From Symbiodinium natans (Eukaryota; Sar; Dinophyceae; Suessiales; Symbiodiniaceae): a stretch of 64,000 bases of DNA. Within the stretch, counting starts at the first letter, position 1. Every line of letters starts with the position of its first letter. The notes beneath the pieces were generated by a model that worked only from the letters and a program-made list of their open reading frames with translations, made no database searches and had not been told where the DNA came from. Below, piece by piece: positions 38,758 through 48,732 of the stretch. The stretch lies in assembly GCA_905221605.1 (NCBI GenBank), contig CAJNDS010000001.1, positions 320,025 to 384,024 on the forward strand. Reading direction: 5' to 3'. Position numbers and translations under genes: made by a program.

Positions 38758-38829
38758 GAGCAAGGGGAGCCAGCAGATGACACAAACGCCAGGCCCGAGA
38801 TGCCCAATGTCAAGGACCATTCGGTTCAC
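38758..38829 (+). CDS. Putative exon, unknown product
   Basis: After tctgcag|GAG: EQGEPADDTNARPEMPNVKD then HSVH. GA donor (CAC|gatttg), phase 0, fits the next exon. A family C element lies just upstream. Confidence 0.68.
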
Positions 38830-38923
38830 GATTTGGGGTTTGGGGTTTAGGGTTTAGGGTTTAAGGTTTAGGGTTTAGGGTTTAGGGTTTAGGGTCGTGC
38901 CCAGCCTTTTTTCTCAGTTCTGC

Positions 38924-39070
38924 CTCCTTCGCGAGGTCACAAGGTAGATCCTGGAATCCGAAGCCCAAGACATGCAGGAGATGCCACCCCCGCGCCCCAT
39001 CCAGCTGATTAACAGCGACATCCACCTCCGCATGCTCCGATCTGGGATGAAGTGGCTTGGCAAAGAAGGG
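38924..39070 (+). CDS. Putative exon with an in-frame TAG or internal acceptor
   Basis: After ttttttctcag the frame FCLLREVTR meets TAG, then continues ILESEAQDMQEMPPPRPIQL and INSDIHLRMLRSGMKWLGKE. The simplest reading starts the exon at gtag|ATC (38948). GT donor, phase 0. Confidence 0.62.
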
Positions 39071-39126
39071 GTTTAGCGTTTAGGGTTTAGGGGTTTAGCG
39101 TTTTGGGTTTAGGGTTTAGGGTTTAG

Positions 39127-39313
39127 AAGTCGCAAATTCATGAGAGGTGTGAGTGGCAAAGCAGCAGACATCGGACAGAACTCGTGTGGATCCAATTTTG
39201 ACGATAGTACTTTGCCTTGCCAAGCGATGGACCGAGGCCCACTCTACTGCCATACCCCTATAATCGAAGACAGCCTGTATTTGTACGGGGTGCTTCTTAT
39301 CCTAAGACATCGA
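39127..39313 (+). CDS. Putative long exon, unknown product
   Basis: 62 codons: SRKFMRGVSGKAADIGQNSC, GSNFDDSTLPCQAMDRGPLY, CHTPIIEDSLYLYGVLLILR. Further frames (LRNAQRTQGVLSAPDLTSTR) are open to 39420. Confidence 0.55.
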
Positions 39314-39456
39314 TAGCGGCCCACAAGGCATGTTGCGCAACGCTCAGCGAACACAGGGAGTTTTATCAGCCCCGGATCTGACGAGCACCAGGTCACCAAG
39401 AAACTGCTTGTGGGTCCGTGGTTGAGGGTTTAGGGTTTAGGGTTTAGAGTTTCCAG

Positions 39457-39630
39457 GGTCGAAGAAGTTTCGGTAGTTGGCCGAATGCTACTTCCATCAT
39501 CAATCAATCGGAGCTCGCGGAGTGGGCCAGGGTCCGCAACTTTCCTGCCGCTGCCTCATGACAAGGATGAGACGGCTTGCCTGTATCAACGAAGAGGTCT
39601 GTACAGACAAGCCGCCTCTTGGAAAGCAAT
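39457..39630 (+). CDS. Putative exon with consensus donor
   Basis: After ttccag|G: VEEVSVVGRMLLPSSINRSS, RSGPGSATFLPLPHDKDETA then CLYQRRGLYRQAASWKA. Donor gtgagt. Unknown product. Confidence 0.7.
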
Positions 39631-39688
39631 GTGAGTAATTTACGTCCCAAGGGCTTTCCCCTTAAGCCCTAAACCCTAAACCATAAAC

Positions 39689-39855
39689 CTAATCTCCTTC
39701 TGTTTGCACCCGGTGAGCCACTGAATGTTAGTCCTTGTTGCGCCAGTCCTTGTGCTTCTCTCATGCGCTCTTATCGAATCTAAGGCTGCAATTTCGGGTA
39801 TGGTAGTCTGGCAGCATGGGTCAGACATGAAGCAGTCTTTATGTTGCTTCTTCTT
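39689..39855 (+). CDS. Putative exon(s), unknown product
   Basis: LFAPGEPLNVSPCCASPCAS then LMRSYRI (39699-39780); after ctaag AAISGMVVWQHGSDMKQSLC and CFFL to TTG|gtgagc (39855). The minus strand is also open over 50 codons. Confidence 0.48.
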
Positions 39856-39859
39856 GGTG

Positions 39860-40090
39860 AGCATATGAATATGAATATGAATATGCCTACACATATAAAT
39901 ATCAATATCAATATGAATATCAATATCAATCTGTATATATAAATATAGAAAAATGTAAGTGTGTATATATATATATATCAATATAGACATAAACATAAAT
40001 ACAAACAGAAGTATATACATATATATACATATATATATATATACATGTACTTAGAGATAGATAATGTATACAAATACATATATGTATATA
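39860..40090. repeat. AT-rich simple sequence
   Basis: GAATAT, ATCAAT and TATATA runs in succession, about 230 bases. Predicted frames here are low-complexity artefacts. Confidence 0.85.
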
Positions 40091-40574
40091 TAGGGGCATG
40101 TAAGATTCAGGGTTGGCCCCCCTTCCCCCCCCGGACCCCCCCCCCCCCCCCACCCTCATGGCATCCCTCTTCCCATCCACACGCAGGTTTTCGGGTTTTA
40201 GTAGAGTCCCGGCCCCCACCCCCCTTCTCCTCCCCCTTCCTCTTTCCTCCCCCTGTGGTGCGGTTGTGGGGTTTAGGGTTTCATGAGGGTTTGGGGATTT
40301 CGGGCTGTTTTGGGTTTTGGGGAAGGGGATACCATGGGGGGTGAGAGGGGGCAGGGCCCGGGGAACTAGATCCTTTTATTGTTTTTTGGGGTTTAGGGGG
40401 TGTACTAGCAAGAACAACTTAGTAACTTAGTAGCAGAGCAGATGATAACCGCTAACCTCTAACCATTTGGGCCATGTACAATCTTACCATAATTGGCAGG
40501 TTAACCTTTTCTGGGCCAGGGCACTCAGCAACTAGGACAAAAAGCCTAGCTCACGAGGGCTATGGGATGGCATG

Positions 40575-40715
40575 AGAAGTCTCTGTTTTGTGAAGGAAGT
40601 GGCTTGCGTACTTGGGCAGGCTTGTCGCGATCCTCAAGCTGCATATACGTTCTTGCTTCAGGGTTGCATGGTTTTCCGGGTTGGTCAAGGCTTTTCATGG
40701 TTTGTTCCTTTTAGG
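40575..40715 (+). CDS. Putative exon before a family G element
   Basis: LCFVKEVACVLGQACRDPQA then AYTFLLQGCMVFRVGQGFSW. Cys-containing, partly hydrophobic. The 3' half may be intron. Confidence 0.5.
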
Positions 40716-40850
40716 TTTAAAACAGGGTCGGAGCAAATATGGTATTCCTTTATGGCCCCCTATATAACTCTATGACAACAACCCCCAAATCCCTACTCGA
40801 ATTACAAAGGCCCCTACATTAGGTTCTTCGGATTCTAGTTTAGGGTTGAG

Positions 40851-40920
40851 GTCACAGCTCTCGATCCTGAAGAGTTCTGCAAACATGTCGTTTTTTGTTG
40901 GCTTGCACTCAACACCCTCA
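40851..40920 (+). CDS. Putative exon, unknown product
   Basis: After gttgag|GTC: VTALDPEEFCKHVVFCWLAL then NTL. Confidence 0.62.
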
Positions 40921-41080
40921 AGCCCTAAACCCTCTAAGACCGTCAGCCCCTGAGAAAAAAAAAACATACCCTAAACCCTACCCCTGAGTCAGGATTATAG
41001 TACCCCCTCTTCTATCCCCTATTAAGGATTAAGGACTGTTTGTATAGGGGGGAACATCCCAACCTGAACCCTACATCCAC

Positions 41081-41164
41081 AGCGAACTGGGAAGCCGCTG
41101 CTTCGAACTCGCATCTCGAGCAGAAAGAGTCGAGGTCAAGCTCGCCCATGACCTGAGTCTACGA
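41081..41164 (+). CDS. Putative exon before a microsatellite
   Basis: After tccacag: ELGSRCFELASRAERVEVKL then AHDLSLR and TGA inside the microsatellite. Confidence 0.55.
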
Positions 41165-41276
41165 TGATGGTGATGGTGATGATGATGATGGTGGTGATGG
41201 TAATGATGATGATGGTGACAATAATAATCATCATAAAAATGATGATGATGATGATGATGATGATGTTGATGAATAT
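41163..41276. repeat. GATGGT/GATGAT microsatellite
   Basis: Triplet-type repeat with interruptions, about 110 bases. Confidence 0.9.
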
Positions 41277-41324
41277 GTAGAATGTTGGCGCTTTAGATCA
41301 GCGCTCGCCGCTAATCACCAGTAG

Positions 41325-41552
41325 ATGCACGCAGAGAGCAAGGAGTTTGACACAAGATCGGACAGTGTGGAGGTCAATTTCGGGTTCTCAGTCTGTAGCC
41401 TGGGATCTGCGATGACAAGTGTGGACTACGACCATCTTCCAGCCCAGAATTCTTCACCCCGAAGCACCGCTGAGACCACAACTTTCCCGCAGCAAACTTA
41501 TCGCATGCCAGAAGATCAGGATGACTCCCAAACCCTAGAAATTACGAGGTCA
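41325..41552 (+). CDS. Putative long exon, unknown product
   Basis: 76 codons open: MHAESKEFDTRSDSVEVNFG, FSVCSLGSAMTSVDYDHLPA, QNSSPRSTAETTTFPQQTYR then MPEDQDDSQTLE. Polar, disorder-like. No intron repeat inside. Confidence 0.6.
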
Positions 41553-41830
41553 TAACCCCCTAAGCACAGGGCGTATTTCCCCCAAAGCAGTAGGCAAATG
41601 GAGTTCCAGGTAGAGGATTAGAGGTTAGGGCTTTTCAGGAAAAGGAAAGTGAGTTTAGAAGGCACGAGCTCCTTCCCCGAGTGCCACTTGGGGCCAAGAA
41701 CCACACTTGGGACAATGCACCTCGGACAGACGCGGGTTGGGGTTTTTGCTTTAGGGTTTAGGGTTTAGGGTTTAGGGTTTAGGGCATGTCGATCAACAGG
41801 GCGATACATGTATCTGCATTATGCCTACGC

Positions 41831-41932
41831 AGATTGTTATGGAACTGTACACATCTGTTTTTGTTGTGTGTGTGAGAGAGAGGATATGTTTCGAAACTTT
41901 TGCTTATCTGCATCGTGTTGCCCAAACTCCAT
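41831..41932 (+). CDS. Putative exon, frame uncertain
   Basis: After cgcag: IVMELYTSVFVVCVRERICF then ETFAYLHRVAQTP. A second frame is open in the 5' half. Confidence 0.42.
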
Positions 41933-42005
41933 GAGAAGAACGGAACTTCGTTCCCGACGACCTTCGACTGTACTGTAACGTACTGCAGGCCCTATGCCCC
42001 AGACC

Positions 42006-42128
42006 CGAAACCCTAAACCCTAAACCCTGAACCCCAAACCCTAAACCCTAAACCCTAAACCCTAAACCCTAAACCCTAAACCCTAAACCCTAAACCCTAA
42101 ACCCTAAACCCTAAACCCTAAACCCTAA
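42006..42128. repeat. CCCTAAA array
   Basis: About 17 heptamers directly upstream of the exon at 42145. Confidence 0.98.
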
Positions 42129-42144
42129 CAGGGCTCAGGCTGCA

Positions 42145-42243
42145 GAGTTCAAAGCTCATTAAGCCCCAACAGTCTGAGCGACTTGTCTGTAAAGTGGTAA
42201 ATCTGGAGGTGAAAAATCAGCATCTGGGTGTGGGGCTGGGGAT
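42145..42243 (+). CDS. Putative exon between two telomeric arrays
   Basis: After ctgcag: SSKLIKPQQSERLVCKVVNL then EVKNQHLGVGLG. CCCTAAA array directly upstream, TTTAGGG directly downstream. Confidence 0.62.
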
Positions 42244-42244
42244 G

Positions 42245-42340
42245 GTTTAGGGTTTAGGGTTTAGGGTTTAGGGTTTAGGGTTTAGGGTTTAGGGTTTAGG
42301 GTTTAGGGTTTAGGGTTTAGGGTTTAGGGTTTAGGGTTTA
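42245..42340. repeat. TTTAGGG array
   Basis: About 13 perfect heptamers directly downstream of the same exon. Confidence 0.98.
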
Positions 42341-42354
42341 CCCGACAAAAATGA

Positions 42355-42545
42355 AAGGTTCTCGAGAGCGAATTCAGAGGCATGGGGGGGCTTGGGAGTG
42401 GTCAGAACTGCGAACGCTCTTCCAGTTACCTTTCAACCAGGGACGGATGGTTTGGCGCTTAGGCCTTAGAGGCAGCGCGCGTGGCTGCCCTTCGGGGCTG
42501 TAATACATGCGCAATGCCTGGCGGACCGTGACGTTCTTCGTGAGA
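42355..42545 (+). CDS. Putative exon(s), frame uncertain
   Basis: LESEFRGMGGLGSGQNCERS then SSYLSTRDGWFG (to 42450); after cttag ALEAARVAALRGCNTCAMPG. The minus strand is open as well. Confidence 0.4.
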
Positions 42546-42859
42546 GAGAGAGGACAGGTTTGGGGGTTTACGAAATAGGGGGTCCCCAATATGGATCCCC
42601 AAATAGTAGGATACCCCGACCCAATCAGGTACCCCGAATATTCTAAGTCCCCATTTAACGAGAGTTGCCCACCAACTGTTCTCCTCAAGCAAGAGTCCCC
42701 CCAAAGGCCCGCCACCCCGACGAACCCTAAACTCATGATTTCACCTGCTACCCCCGTCTATTCTACCCTTCGTAGGTTCCCCCCTTCAATAACCTTAACT
42801 AAGCTTGGTTATCCCTGGGTGCTGGGTGGCCTTGATTGTGGTGCGAACCTGGGGGGTAG

Positions 42860-43023
42860 TACTTGGAGCTTCATGGTACTTACTAACCAATTATAACTGG
42901 GCTTATAACCCTACTTATAGGTGGGATAACCCCTATAAGGCCCTTTAGGGGTATTATAAGTAGGGTTATAAGTACATAAGTACAGTTATAATTGGTTAGT
43001 AAGTACCATGAACCTCCAAGTAT
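42860..43023. mobile_element. Family F element
   Basis: TACTTGGAGCTTCATGGTAC ... AGTACCATGAACCTCCAAGTA; interior arms TTATAACTGG/AATTGGTTAG also pair, so the whole unit folds. Confidence 0.92.
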
Positions 43024-43067
43024 GGGGGAGGAGGGGAACCCATGAGAAATCCTAAACCATCATCAGC

Positions 43068-43143
43068 GGGCCTCCGAGGCTTTCGAGGCACTCACGCAGC
43101 TGCACGAGTGGCTGCAGAGTGACGATGCCGAGCCGATTCGCCA
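43068..43143 (+). CDS. Putative exon, unknown product
   Basis: After catcag: RASEAFEALTQLHEWLQSDD then AEPIRQ. GC donor (CAG|gcaagg). Confidence 0.65.
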
Positions 43144-43443
43144 GGCAAGGTACCCTGAACCAGTGGCAGGCTAAGCTAAGCTAAGCCCTGGTTGTTCCAA
43201 AACCCTAAACCCTAAACCCTAAACCCTAAACCCTCAACCCTAAACCCTAAACCCTACTTAAACCCTAAACTATCAGCCATCCTTTCAGGCCAAGCCGTCC
43301 TTAGCCCTAAGCCATCCTAAGCCCTAAAAGGGTTTGGGTTTAGGGTTTAGGGTTTAGGGTCTAGGGTCTAGGGTCTAGGGTCTAGGGTCTAGGGTTTAGG
43401 GGTTAGGGTTTAGGGTTTAGGGTTTAGGGTTTGCGGTTCCGGA

Positions 43444-43510
43444 CAGCTTTGCAGCGAGCAGGCCACAGGAAACTTCTCTGGAGCATCAACTGAACCACGT
43501 CCTGCTATGT
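43444..43510 (+). CDS. Putative exon, two open frames
   Basis: DSFAASRPQETSLEHQLNHV or QLCSEQATGNFSGASTEPRP, between two TTTAGGG-type arrays. Confidence 0.42.
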
Positions 43511-43599
43511 TTTGGGGTTTTGGGTTTGGGTTTAGGGTTTAGGGTTTAGAGTTTAGGGTTTAGGGTTTAGGGTTTAGGGCTAGACTCCCAGCATTGCCT

Positions 43600-43853
43600 C
43601 TGATCAGCGCTGGAACCCGTCAGGCTTACAAGCCATGCTTGGGTTTCCGATGCGAGTGTTGCGGATCTGCTGTTCCTCTTCTGCAAAGCATGTGGCCATG
43701 GATTCCATGTCAGTGGGGTGTTCGATCCCTAAACCCTAAACCCTAAACCCCAAACCCTAAACCCTAAACCCTAGGATCTTAAACCCTGAACATGTCCGGC
43801 GGTGCTAAGGTGAAGCCAGAGGAGCAAGCATGCGGTATTTGCAGTGCTCCAGC
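43600..43853 (+). CDS. Two exons with a possible zinc-binding Cys/His cluster
   Basis: Exon at about 43600-43731 reads LTSHAWVSDASVADLLFLFC then KACGHGFHVSGVFDP. A second at about 43796-43853 reads AKVKPEEQACGICSAPA. C-x2-C...H-x2-H-like spacing across them recalls RING-like or treble-clef modules of vesicle-tethering and GATOR proteins. This is a suggestion only. Separated by a CCCTAAA intron. Confidence 0.42.
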
Positions 43854-43880
43854 TTGAGCTCTGCACACAAACACTAGGAC

Positions 43881-43983
43881 CGGGAGTAGGCCCTTTTTTG
43901 CTTTTTTTGGGGGTTGGGGTTCCCTTATCATCCCCTTAGAACCGAAAAGGGTGCCCTGTTTATTCCTGGGTTACTCCCGGGTC
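43881..43983 (+). mobile_element. Family H-related element
   Basis: CGGGAGTAGGCCCTTTTTTG ... AAAAGGGTGCCCTG ... GGGTTACTCCCGG. Confidence 0.65.
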
Positions 43984-44740
43984 TAGAATGCCACGCACTT
44001 TTAAGATGCGCATTTCCTTGAAGGCCATTTCCATCTTTTCGGGCCCAGTAGGGGATGAAGCAATCCCCTACCTCATGTGATCCAAAGCGCGCTCAGAGAG
44101 ATACAACGTCTTCAACCTCTAAACGGACGATTGAGTTGGTTTAAACAGGTATTCCGTTTCATAACATGGACAAGCACAATCATAGGCCTTACTCCCCAAA
44201 ACCAAAGCCTCTGTCTTGAAAAGCGGGCTCTGTGAGCAAAATCTCCAATGAAGCTTGTAGTTTTTCATGCCACAGTCTGGCCTCTTCCATGCCCATGCCA
44301 CGGACAGGCCAGTCCAGAGCATGTCTCAAACGAAAGCACGCCTCATCTGCATGATTTTGTCGCGACCAGTGCAGCCCCCAACGCTGCCATGCCGGCTTGG
44401 TGGAACAAGCTATATACAGCGCAGGGGGCACGTGATGTTCAGTCAGCACGCGCCCATTGGTTTTCTGAATGTTCCTTACGTTCCTTACAGCTTGCTTGCC
44501 GACACAAAGCTTACGGTAGTAGGTAGACAACTCTTCGGCATGAATCTTCACGATATTGGATGAAATTGGGCGCCTTGAAAAGAAGTGTCAGCATGTGTAA
44601 GTAGTGCAAGCCCTGATAGAAACCTAAACCCTAAATCCCTAAACCCTAAACCCAAAACTCTAAAACCCTAAACCCTAAACCCTAAACCCTAAACCCTACA
44701 TCTCTTCTGTAAGGGAGGCGACTCCTGATTAAAGCGTGTC
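43984..44740. other. Region with conflicting open frames on both strands
   Basis: 44189-44563 is open in two + frames (92 and 98 codons) and one minus frame (120 codons, ending ARLWHEKLQASLEILLTEPA). No splice context decides between them. 44610-44700 is CCCTAAA array. Confidence 0.35.
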
Positions 44741-44751
44741 GGGCATAACGT

Positions 44752-44849
44752 GCCTTCCTTCGGGCGATTTTGGATCGCGGGGCCGAACCTACCGTCGGGC
44801 AGCTTGCACAAATTCGGGCCTTGCCGGCCTTGCCCATCTTCGTGATCAG
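44752..44849 (+). CDS. Putative exon, unknown product
   Basis: AFLRAILDRGAEPTVGQLAQ then IRALPALPIFVI, followed by a TTTAGGG array. Confidence 0.6.
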
Positions 44850-44910
44850 GGCTCAGGGTTCAGGGTTTAGGGTTTAGGGTTTAGGGTTTAGGGTTTAGGG
44901 CTCCTTTAGG

Positions 44911-44995
44911 CTTTGTGGCAACGGGAGCGCGGAAGCTTCCCCCCACTTCCTTGAAGGCTTTGAGGCCCCGCCGGTGGACTCGGGAGTCGGCGTTA
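44911..44995 (+). CDS. Putative exon, unknown product
   Basis: After cctttag: LCGNGSAEASPHFLEGFEAP then PVDSGVG. A 130-bp TTTAGGG array follows immediately. Confidence 0.55.
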
Positions 44996-45124
44996 GGGTT
45001 TAGGGTTTAGGGTTTAGGGTTTAGGGTTTAGGGTTTAGGGTTTAGGGTTTAGGGTTTAGGGTTTAGGGTTTAGGGTTTAGGGTTTAGGGTTTAGGGTTTA
45101 GGGTTTAGGGTTTAGGGTTTAGGG
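44993..45124. repeat. Longest uninterrupted TTTAGGG array
   Basis: About 18 perfect heptamers between the exon at 44911 and a family B element. Confidence 0.98.
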
Positions 45125-45136
45125 GCACAAGCGTGA

Positions 45137-45255
45137 CCCAAAGAGCCCAATACCCCCGAATTGAGGAAAATACCCGAAAGTCATCATAGGGATCCTAATA
45201 CGATTTAAGGTAGATTCCTTAGCTAAGGGGTATTGGGCTCTCTGGGGACATGTCT
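45137..45255. mobile_element. Family B element
   Basis: CCCAAAGAGCCCAATACCCC ... GGGGTATTGGGCTCTCTGGG. Confidence 0.85.
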
Positions 45256-45324
45256 CGGACAGCGGTATGGGGGAGCCATGAAAGTAGGCTGAGACCCTGA
45301 AAGATGTTGAGCACGAGTCTACAG

Positions 45325-45454
45325 GAGTCTGCTTGAGCATGGCTCATGAGTTCACAGGCCACCCGCAAGATTGCATAGTGCCCCTTCAAAGCCCAGCTGA
45401 GTTGTCAGCCCACGCGTTGCAAGTGCCATGGATCAGCCACATTGGCACAGCACC
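45325..45454 (+). CDS. Putative exon with good splice sites
   Basis: After tctacag|GA: VCLSMAHEFTGHPQDCIVPL, QSPAELSAHALQVPWISHIG then TAP. GT donor (CACC|gtgagg). Confidence 0.68.
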
Positions 45455-45470
45455 GTGAGGGCCTTTGGCG

Positions 45471-45705
45471 GGCAGCATATGTTTCAAGCCTCCATGGCAG
45501 CTGGATTCCGTTCGTTGCGGCGGTCAGTTCCCTTGGAACTCTGGAGTTAGCCAAGAAAGGCTGCCTCCCACAATTCTAGTGTTCTTGTTGCGTTTCTCGT
45601 CTTCTCTCTTTCCTAGGCCACGGGGGGATGGGTCTACTGTCTCCATCTGGCCTGACGTGCATGCGCCCGTGGAACTAGTGGCCGCAGGGCCCGAAAACGA
45701 CATGT
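45471..45705 (+). CDS. Putative exon pair
   Basis: After gggcag an open frame SSLHGSWIPFVAAVSSLGTL (45476-45576); after ctttcctag RGDGSTVSIWPDVHAPVELV then AAGPENDMS and TAA (45617-45708). Confidence 0.5.
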
Positions 45706-45708
45706 CAT

Positions 45709-46969
45709 AATATGTTATAATGTCATAGTATCTTATAGTACATGGTATGATGTTCCACAGGCGCCTTTTACTGGCGCCGAGCCTTCCCCATGCGTTGGCA
45801 GCGACCGGTTGTTCACAAGCTGTGCTTCTGGTGTCTGGATGCTGCAGCTGCTTGAAAATGATTGTAAACGAGTCTGCAGCAACGCAGCCACAGAACTGTT
45901 GTTCATACATGATATTGTGAGGAACTTCTGACGGGTCCAGTCACTTGTGTGCGAGTTCCAAACTCACTTCCTGCCGGCGGTGAACCTTCACCACGTTCCG
46001 GAAGGTTTGAAAATCACAAGTCGCACGGTGGTTCCGCTGGTACTTTGCAGAAAGGCATTCCATAGGTCTAGCCGAATCATTTGACGTACAAGCGAGTTCC
46101 ACGCGCGCCCTTCCTGCCGGAGTCGAACCCTTCCAATGCGTTCGGTTGCGACAGGTAACCTGGGACAGCAGGTCATACAAATCCATACACCCACAGGGTC
46201 CTACGTACCTATACGGGGACACTTACCCAAACCAGGATAGTAATTCCTATAATAGAAACCCTATGGACCCTTTGGGACATGATACTAATATAAACAACCA
46301 TGGACGTCACACGTGTGTGGATGCCCTAGCATCTTTTACTGAGTCAAGAAGGGAACTGGAGTCTGAAGCAGCTCATGACAGAAGGGTCTTGGCAATACAA
46401 TGCACCGCGAAGCTTCACGCACGTCTCTCTGCCAGCACTGCACCTTCCCAATGTGTTGGTCGTACCTGGCTACTTCCGTATCACAGCGGCGGACACCTAC
46501 TCAATGCTTACAGAAAGCATGCCCGCTAATGCTGCAACGGGCTGCGGTGGGCATGCTTTCTGCAAAATTATGCGGTGTGTCCTTTCGAGTTGGTACCTTT
46601 TCGAATCTGTTAAGGCGCGGAGCGTCTTGATCCTGAGAGAAGCTGGAAGCACTCGAAAGGCCGGCCTTGCGGCATTTCGGGCATCCAGGCTGACCACTAG
46701 GCAAGGTAGGGCTCAGAAGCAGGACACACTTTCCAGCGTCTTGCGTTGTATAGAAGTGTCGTAGTTGTTGAACTGAACTCCTCAGTAGACGCCTTGCTCG
46801 CATGTTCGTGGTCAAAAAGACTGGAGGCCTGGAGAAGCCCTGCTTTCCAATGCAAAGTATGGGCGTCGCAGGCTGACTTGTGCTTGGCCGCATGGCCCTT
46901 TACTATGACCACATGGGGGGGTTGTTCTTGATGAGGTCCCCTTTCAATCCCTTTTGGGGGTTCACAGAA
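45709..46969. other. 1.25 kb without telomeric repeats, conflicting frames
   Basis: A + frame of 129 codons (46375-46764; FTHVSLPALHLPNVLVVPGY) and minus frames of 128-130 codons overlap. No splice or start evidence favours one. A family M element lies at 46190-46285 and a perfect hairpin at 46511-46562. Confidence 0.4.
46511..46562. repeat. Perfect 14-bp inverted repeat
   Basis: CAGAAAGCATGCCC and its exact reverse complement GGGCATGCTTTCTG, separated by 24 bases. Not shared with any element family seen here. Confidence 0.95.
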
Positions 46970-47076
46970 GTCACCTTCAAGGAGGCCCTGGATAGAACAA
47001 CCCACCAGATGTCGATGGCATCGACCTGCGATGGCAACTCGCAGTCTGAAATGACTACGACTATGACCAGCCTATG
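46970..47076 (+). CDS. Putative exon with consensus donor
   Basis: VTFKEALDRTTHQMSMASTC then DGNSQSEMTTTMTSLW; donor gtaagg after CTATG. The upstream frame is open to 46880. Confidence 0.52.
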
Positions 47077-47281
47077 GTAAGGGGAAGCGTTCGGAAGCGA
47101 CTCCACTGGGAACAAGACTGCTGACGTGAGAAAAAAACTGCTGAAGCTGTGAGGATTGGCACGCGGTCACTGATCCGCACCAGAGCGCTCAACCCTAAAC
47201 GGCCCTAAACCCTAAACCCTAAACCCGAAACCCTAAACCCTAAACCCTAAACCCTAGCTTCAGAACAAGGCCTACTTAAGC

Positions 47282-47402
47282 TCCAAGCACGCGGCCTTCA
47301 CTCGGAGAGGACGTCTACCGGCTCCAGACTGATGACTTCGATGAGCCGGAGGCTCTGGAGGCGGTATCCTTAGCGCTTTTGCCGGATTTTTACAAACTTC
47401 TG
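47282..47402 (+). CDS. Putative exon, unknown product
   Basis: RPSLGEDVYRLQTDDFDEPE then ALEAVSLALLPDFYKL, GT donor (CTTCT|gtaggg) or stop TAG. CCCTAAA upstream, TTTAGGG downstream. Confidence 0.6.
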
Positions 47403-47508
47403 TAGGGTTTAGGGTTTCGGGTTTAGGGTTTAGGGTTTAGGGTTTAGGGTCTAGGGTCTAGGGTCTAGGGTCTAGGGTCTAGGGTTTAGAATTATTTCGA
47501 CCTCGAAA

Positions 47509-47640
47509 ATGACCATCTCAAAAGGAAAGATGAATAAATTGATGAATCTTTGCAAATCGATGCATGCCCCGAGCAAAGGCTGGGCTGTATGTAAATCGGG
47601 TAAAAAGTTTAAAAGGTTCATGCCAAATATCTGTATATGG
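47509..47640 (+). CDS. Putative exon before a family C element
   Basis: KMNKLMNLCKSMHAPSKGWA then VCKSGKKFKRFMPNICIWS. Basic. Confidence 0.45.
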
Positions 47641-47744
47641 AGCGTTCCGAAATTATGGGTGCCTTATTGGGGTCCTTTTTACAAGGGTATCCTACGATTT
47701 GGGCTTGTTTAGGGGTTCCTTATCATCGTAAAGCCCCATACATG

Positions 47745-47833
47745 AAGATGTACGCAATGGCTTATTTATGGAAATGAGAAAGTCGAACTAAAGGCTACTG
47801 TACCAGAAATATGCTACGTGGGTGGTATTTGCT
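47745..47833 (+). CDS. Putative exon with consensus donor
   Basis: QWLIYGNEKVELKATVPEIC then YVGGIC; donor gtaagc. Confidence 0.58.
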
Positions 47834-48065
47834 GTAAGCAAAACAGGCCGTCACATTGAACAATTAAAAGCAGCAACTGCTTAGCTTGCACGCCAGGTAA
47901 CCATAACATGAGATAATGTTTTGCACTATAACTAGATACTGCAGCTTTTTTGTATAATGCCAGTATGTGTAAGGGCACGTGTTTTGCAAGATTTTTGTTT
48001 CCAACAAGTTCATTCTATGGAAATATAGTTATATAAACGTATATGCACAGGCTCAGCAACTCATG

Positions 48066-48132
48066 TACAAAAGGGATATCACTACAAAAACCAGATGATG
48101 ACGATTCGGATGACGAAATCGGATGGCTGGTA
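48066..48132 (+). CDS. Putative acidic exon
   Basis: GISLQKPDDDDSDDEIGWL, GT donor (CTG|gtatgg). Confidence 0.55.
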
Positions 48133-48209
48133 TGGTAGTTTGCGCGCGCAGGTATGCCTAGGTCTTCATCACTTGTCTCTTTAAGCTTGGATCGGCACAC
48201 GTGTGCAGG

Positions 48210-48284
48210 TCTTCTACGATGACGGAAAGGGTAGCACCGTGCGAGAGGTGCAGGGAATAAGAGCTGCGCATCTCCTCAACGCAA
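48210..48284 (+). CDS. Putative exon, unknown product
   Basis: After tgtgcag|GTC: VFYDDGKGSTVREVQGIRAA then HLLNA. Strong frame. Confidence 0.68.
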
Positions 48285-48444
48285 AACCCTAAACCCTAAA
48301 TTCCCAAAGCTCAAAGAACCCTAAACCCCCAAAAGACCCGAAAGCCCTACAACACTGAACCCCTAAACCCCAACCCCTACACTGCCCTAAGTCCACGAGA
48401 GCAGCGGCCATGCTTCAGGGAACCAACACACACATTCCTGCCAG

Positions 48445-48551
48445 ATTGTGTTCATCGACCCTATCTACGCAGAACGCCGCCCTCGCATCTGCGTCTCCAT
48501 TGATGGCATACAGGCATCTCAGCTTGAAAACACAAGGAGCGTGTGCCACCA
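48445..48551 (+). CDS. Putative exon, unknown product
   Basis: After cctgccag|ATT: IVFIDPIYAERRPRICVSID then GIQASQLENTRSVCHQ. Strong frame; unknown family. Confidence 0.7.
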
Positions 48552-48591
48552 AGGGTTTAGGGTTTGGGGGTTTGGGGTTTATAGGGTTCAG

Positions 48592-48681
48592 GTCAGCAGC
48601 GATCTGCTTGAACGGCAGGCGATGCACAACACCATTTCCTGCCTCACCCGCAAGGCCGCACAAAGGGCAAAATTCTTCTGA
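48592..48681 (+). CDS. Possible terminal exon
   Basis: After gttcag|GTC: VSSDLLERQAMHNTISCLTR then KAAQRAKFF and TGA. No donor-like site before the stop, so this may be the end of the preceding gene. Confidence 0.62.
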   Translation, partial: VSSDLLERQAMHNTISCLTRKAAQRAKFF

Positions 48682-48732
48682 AAAGCGAACGCATTAGTGT
48701 GGATTAATGTGTTCATATTCGAGGGTCAGAAG

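Noticed and set aside
46501-47115. Long minus-strand frames
   Set aside because: Overlap + frames, one of which ends in a consensus donor; no independent support. Left as undecided region rather than called as genes.
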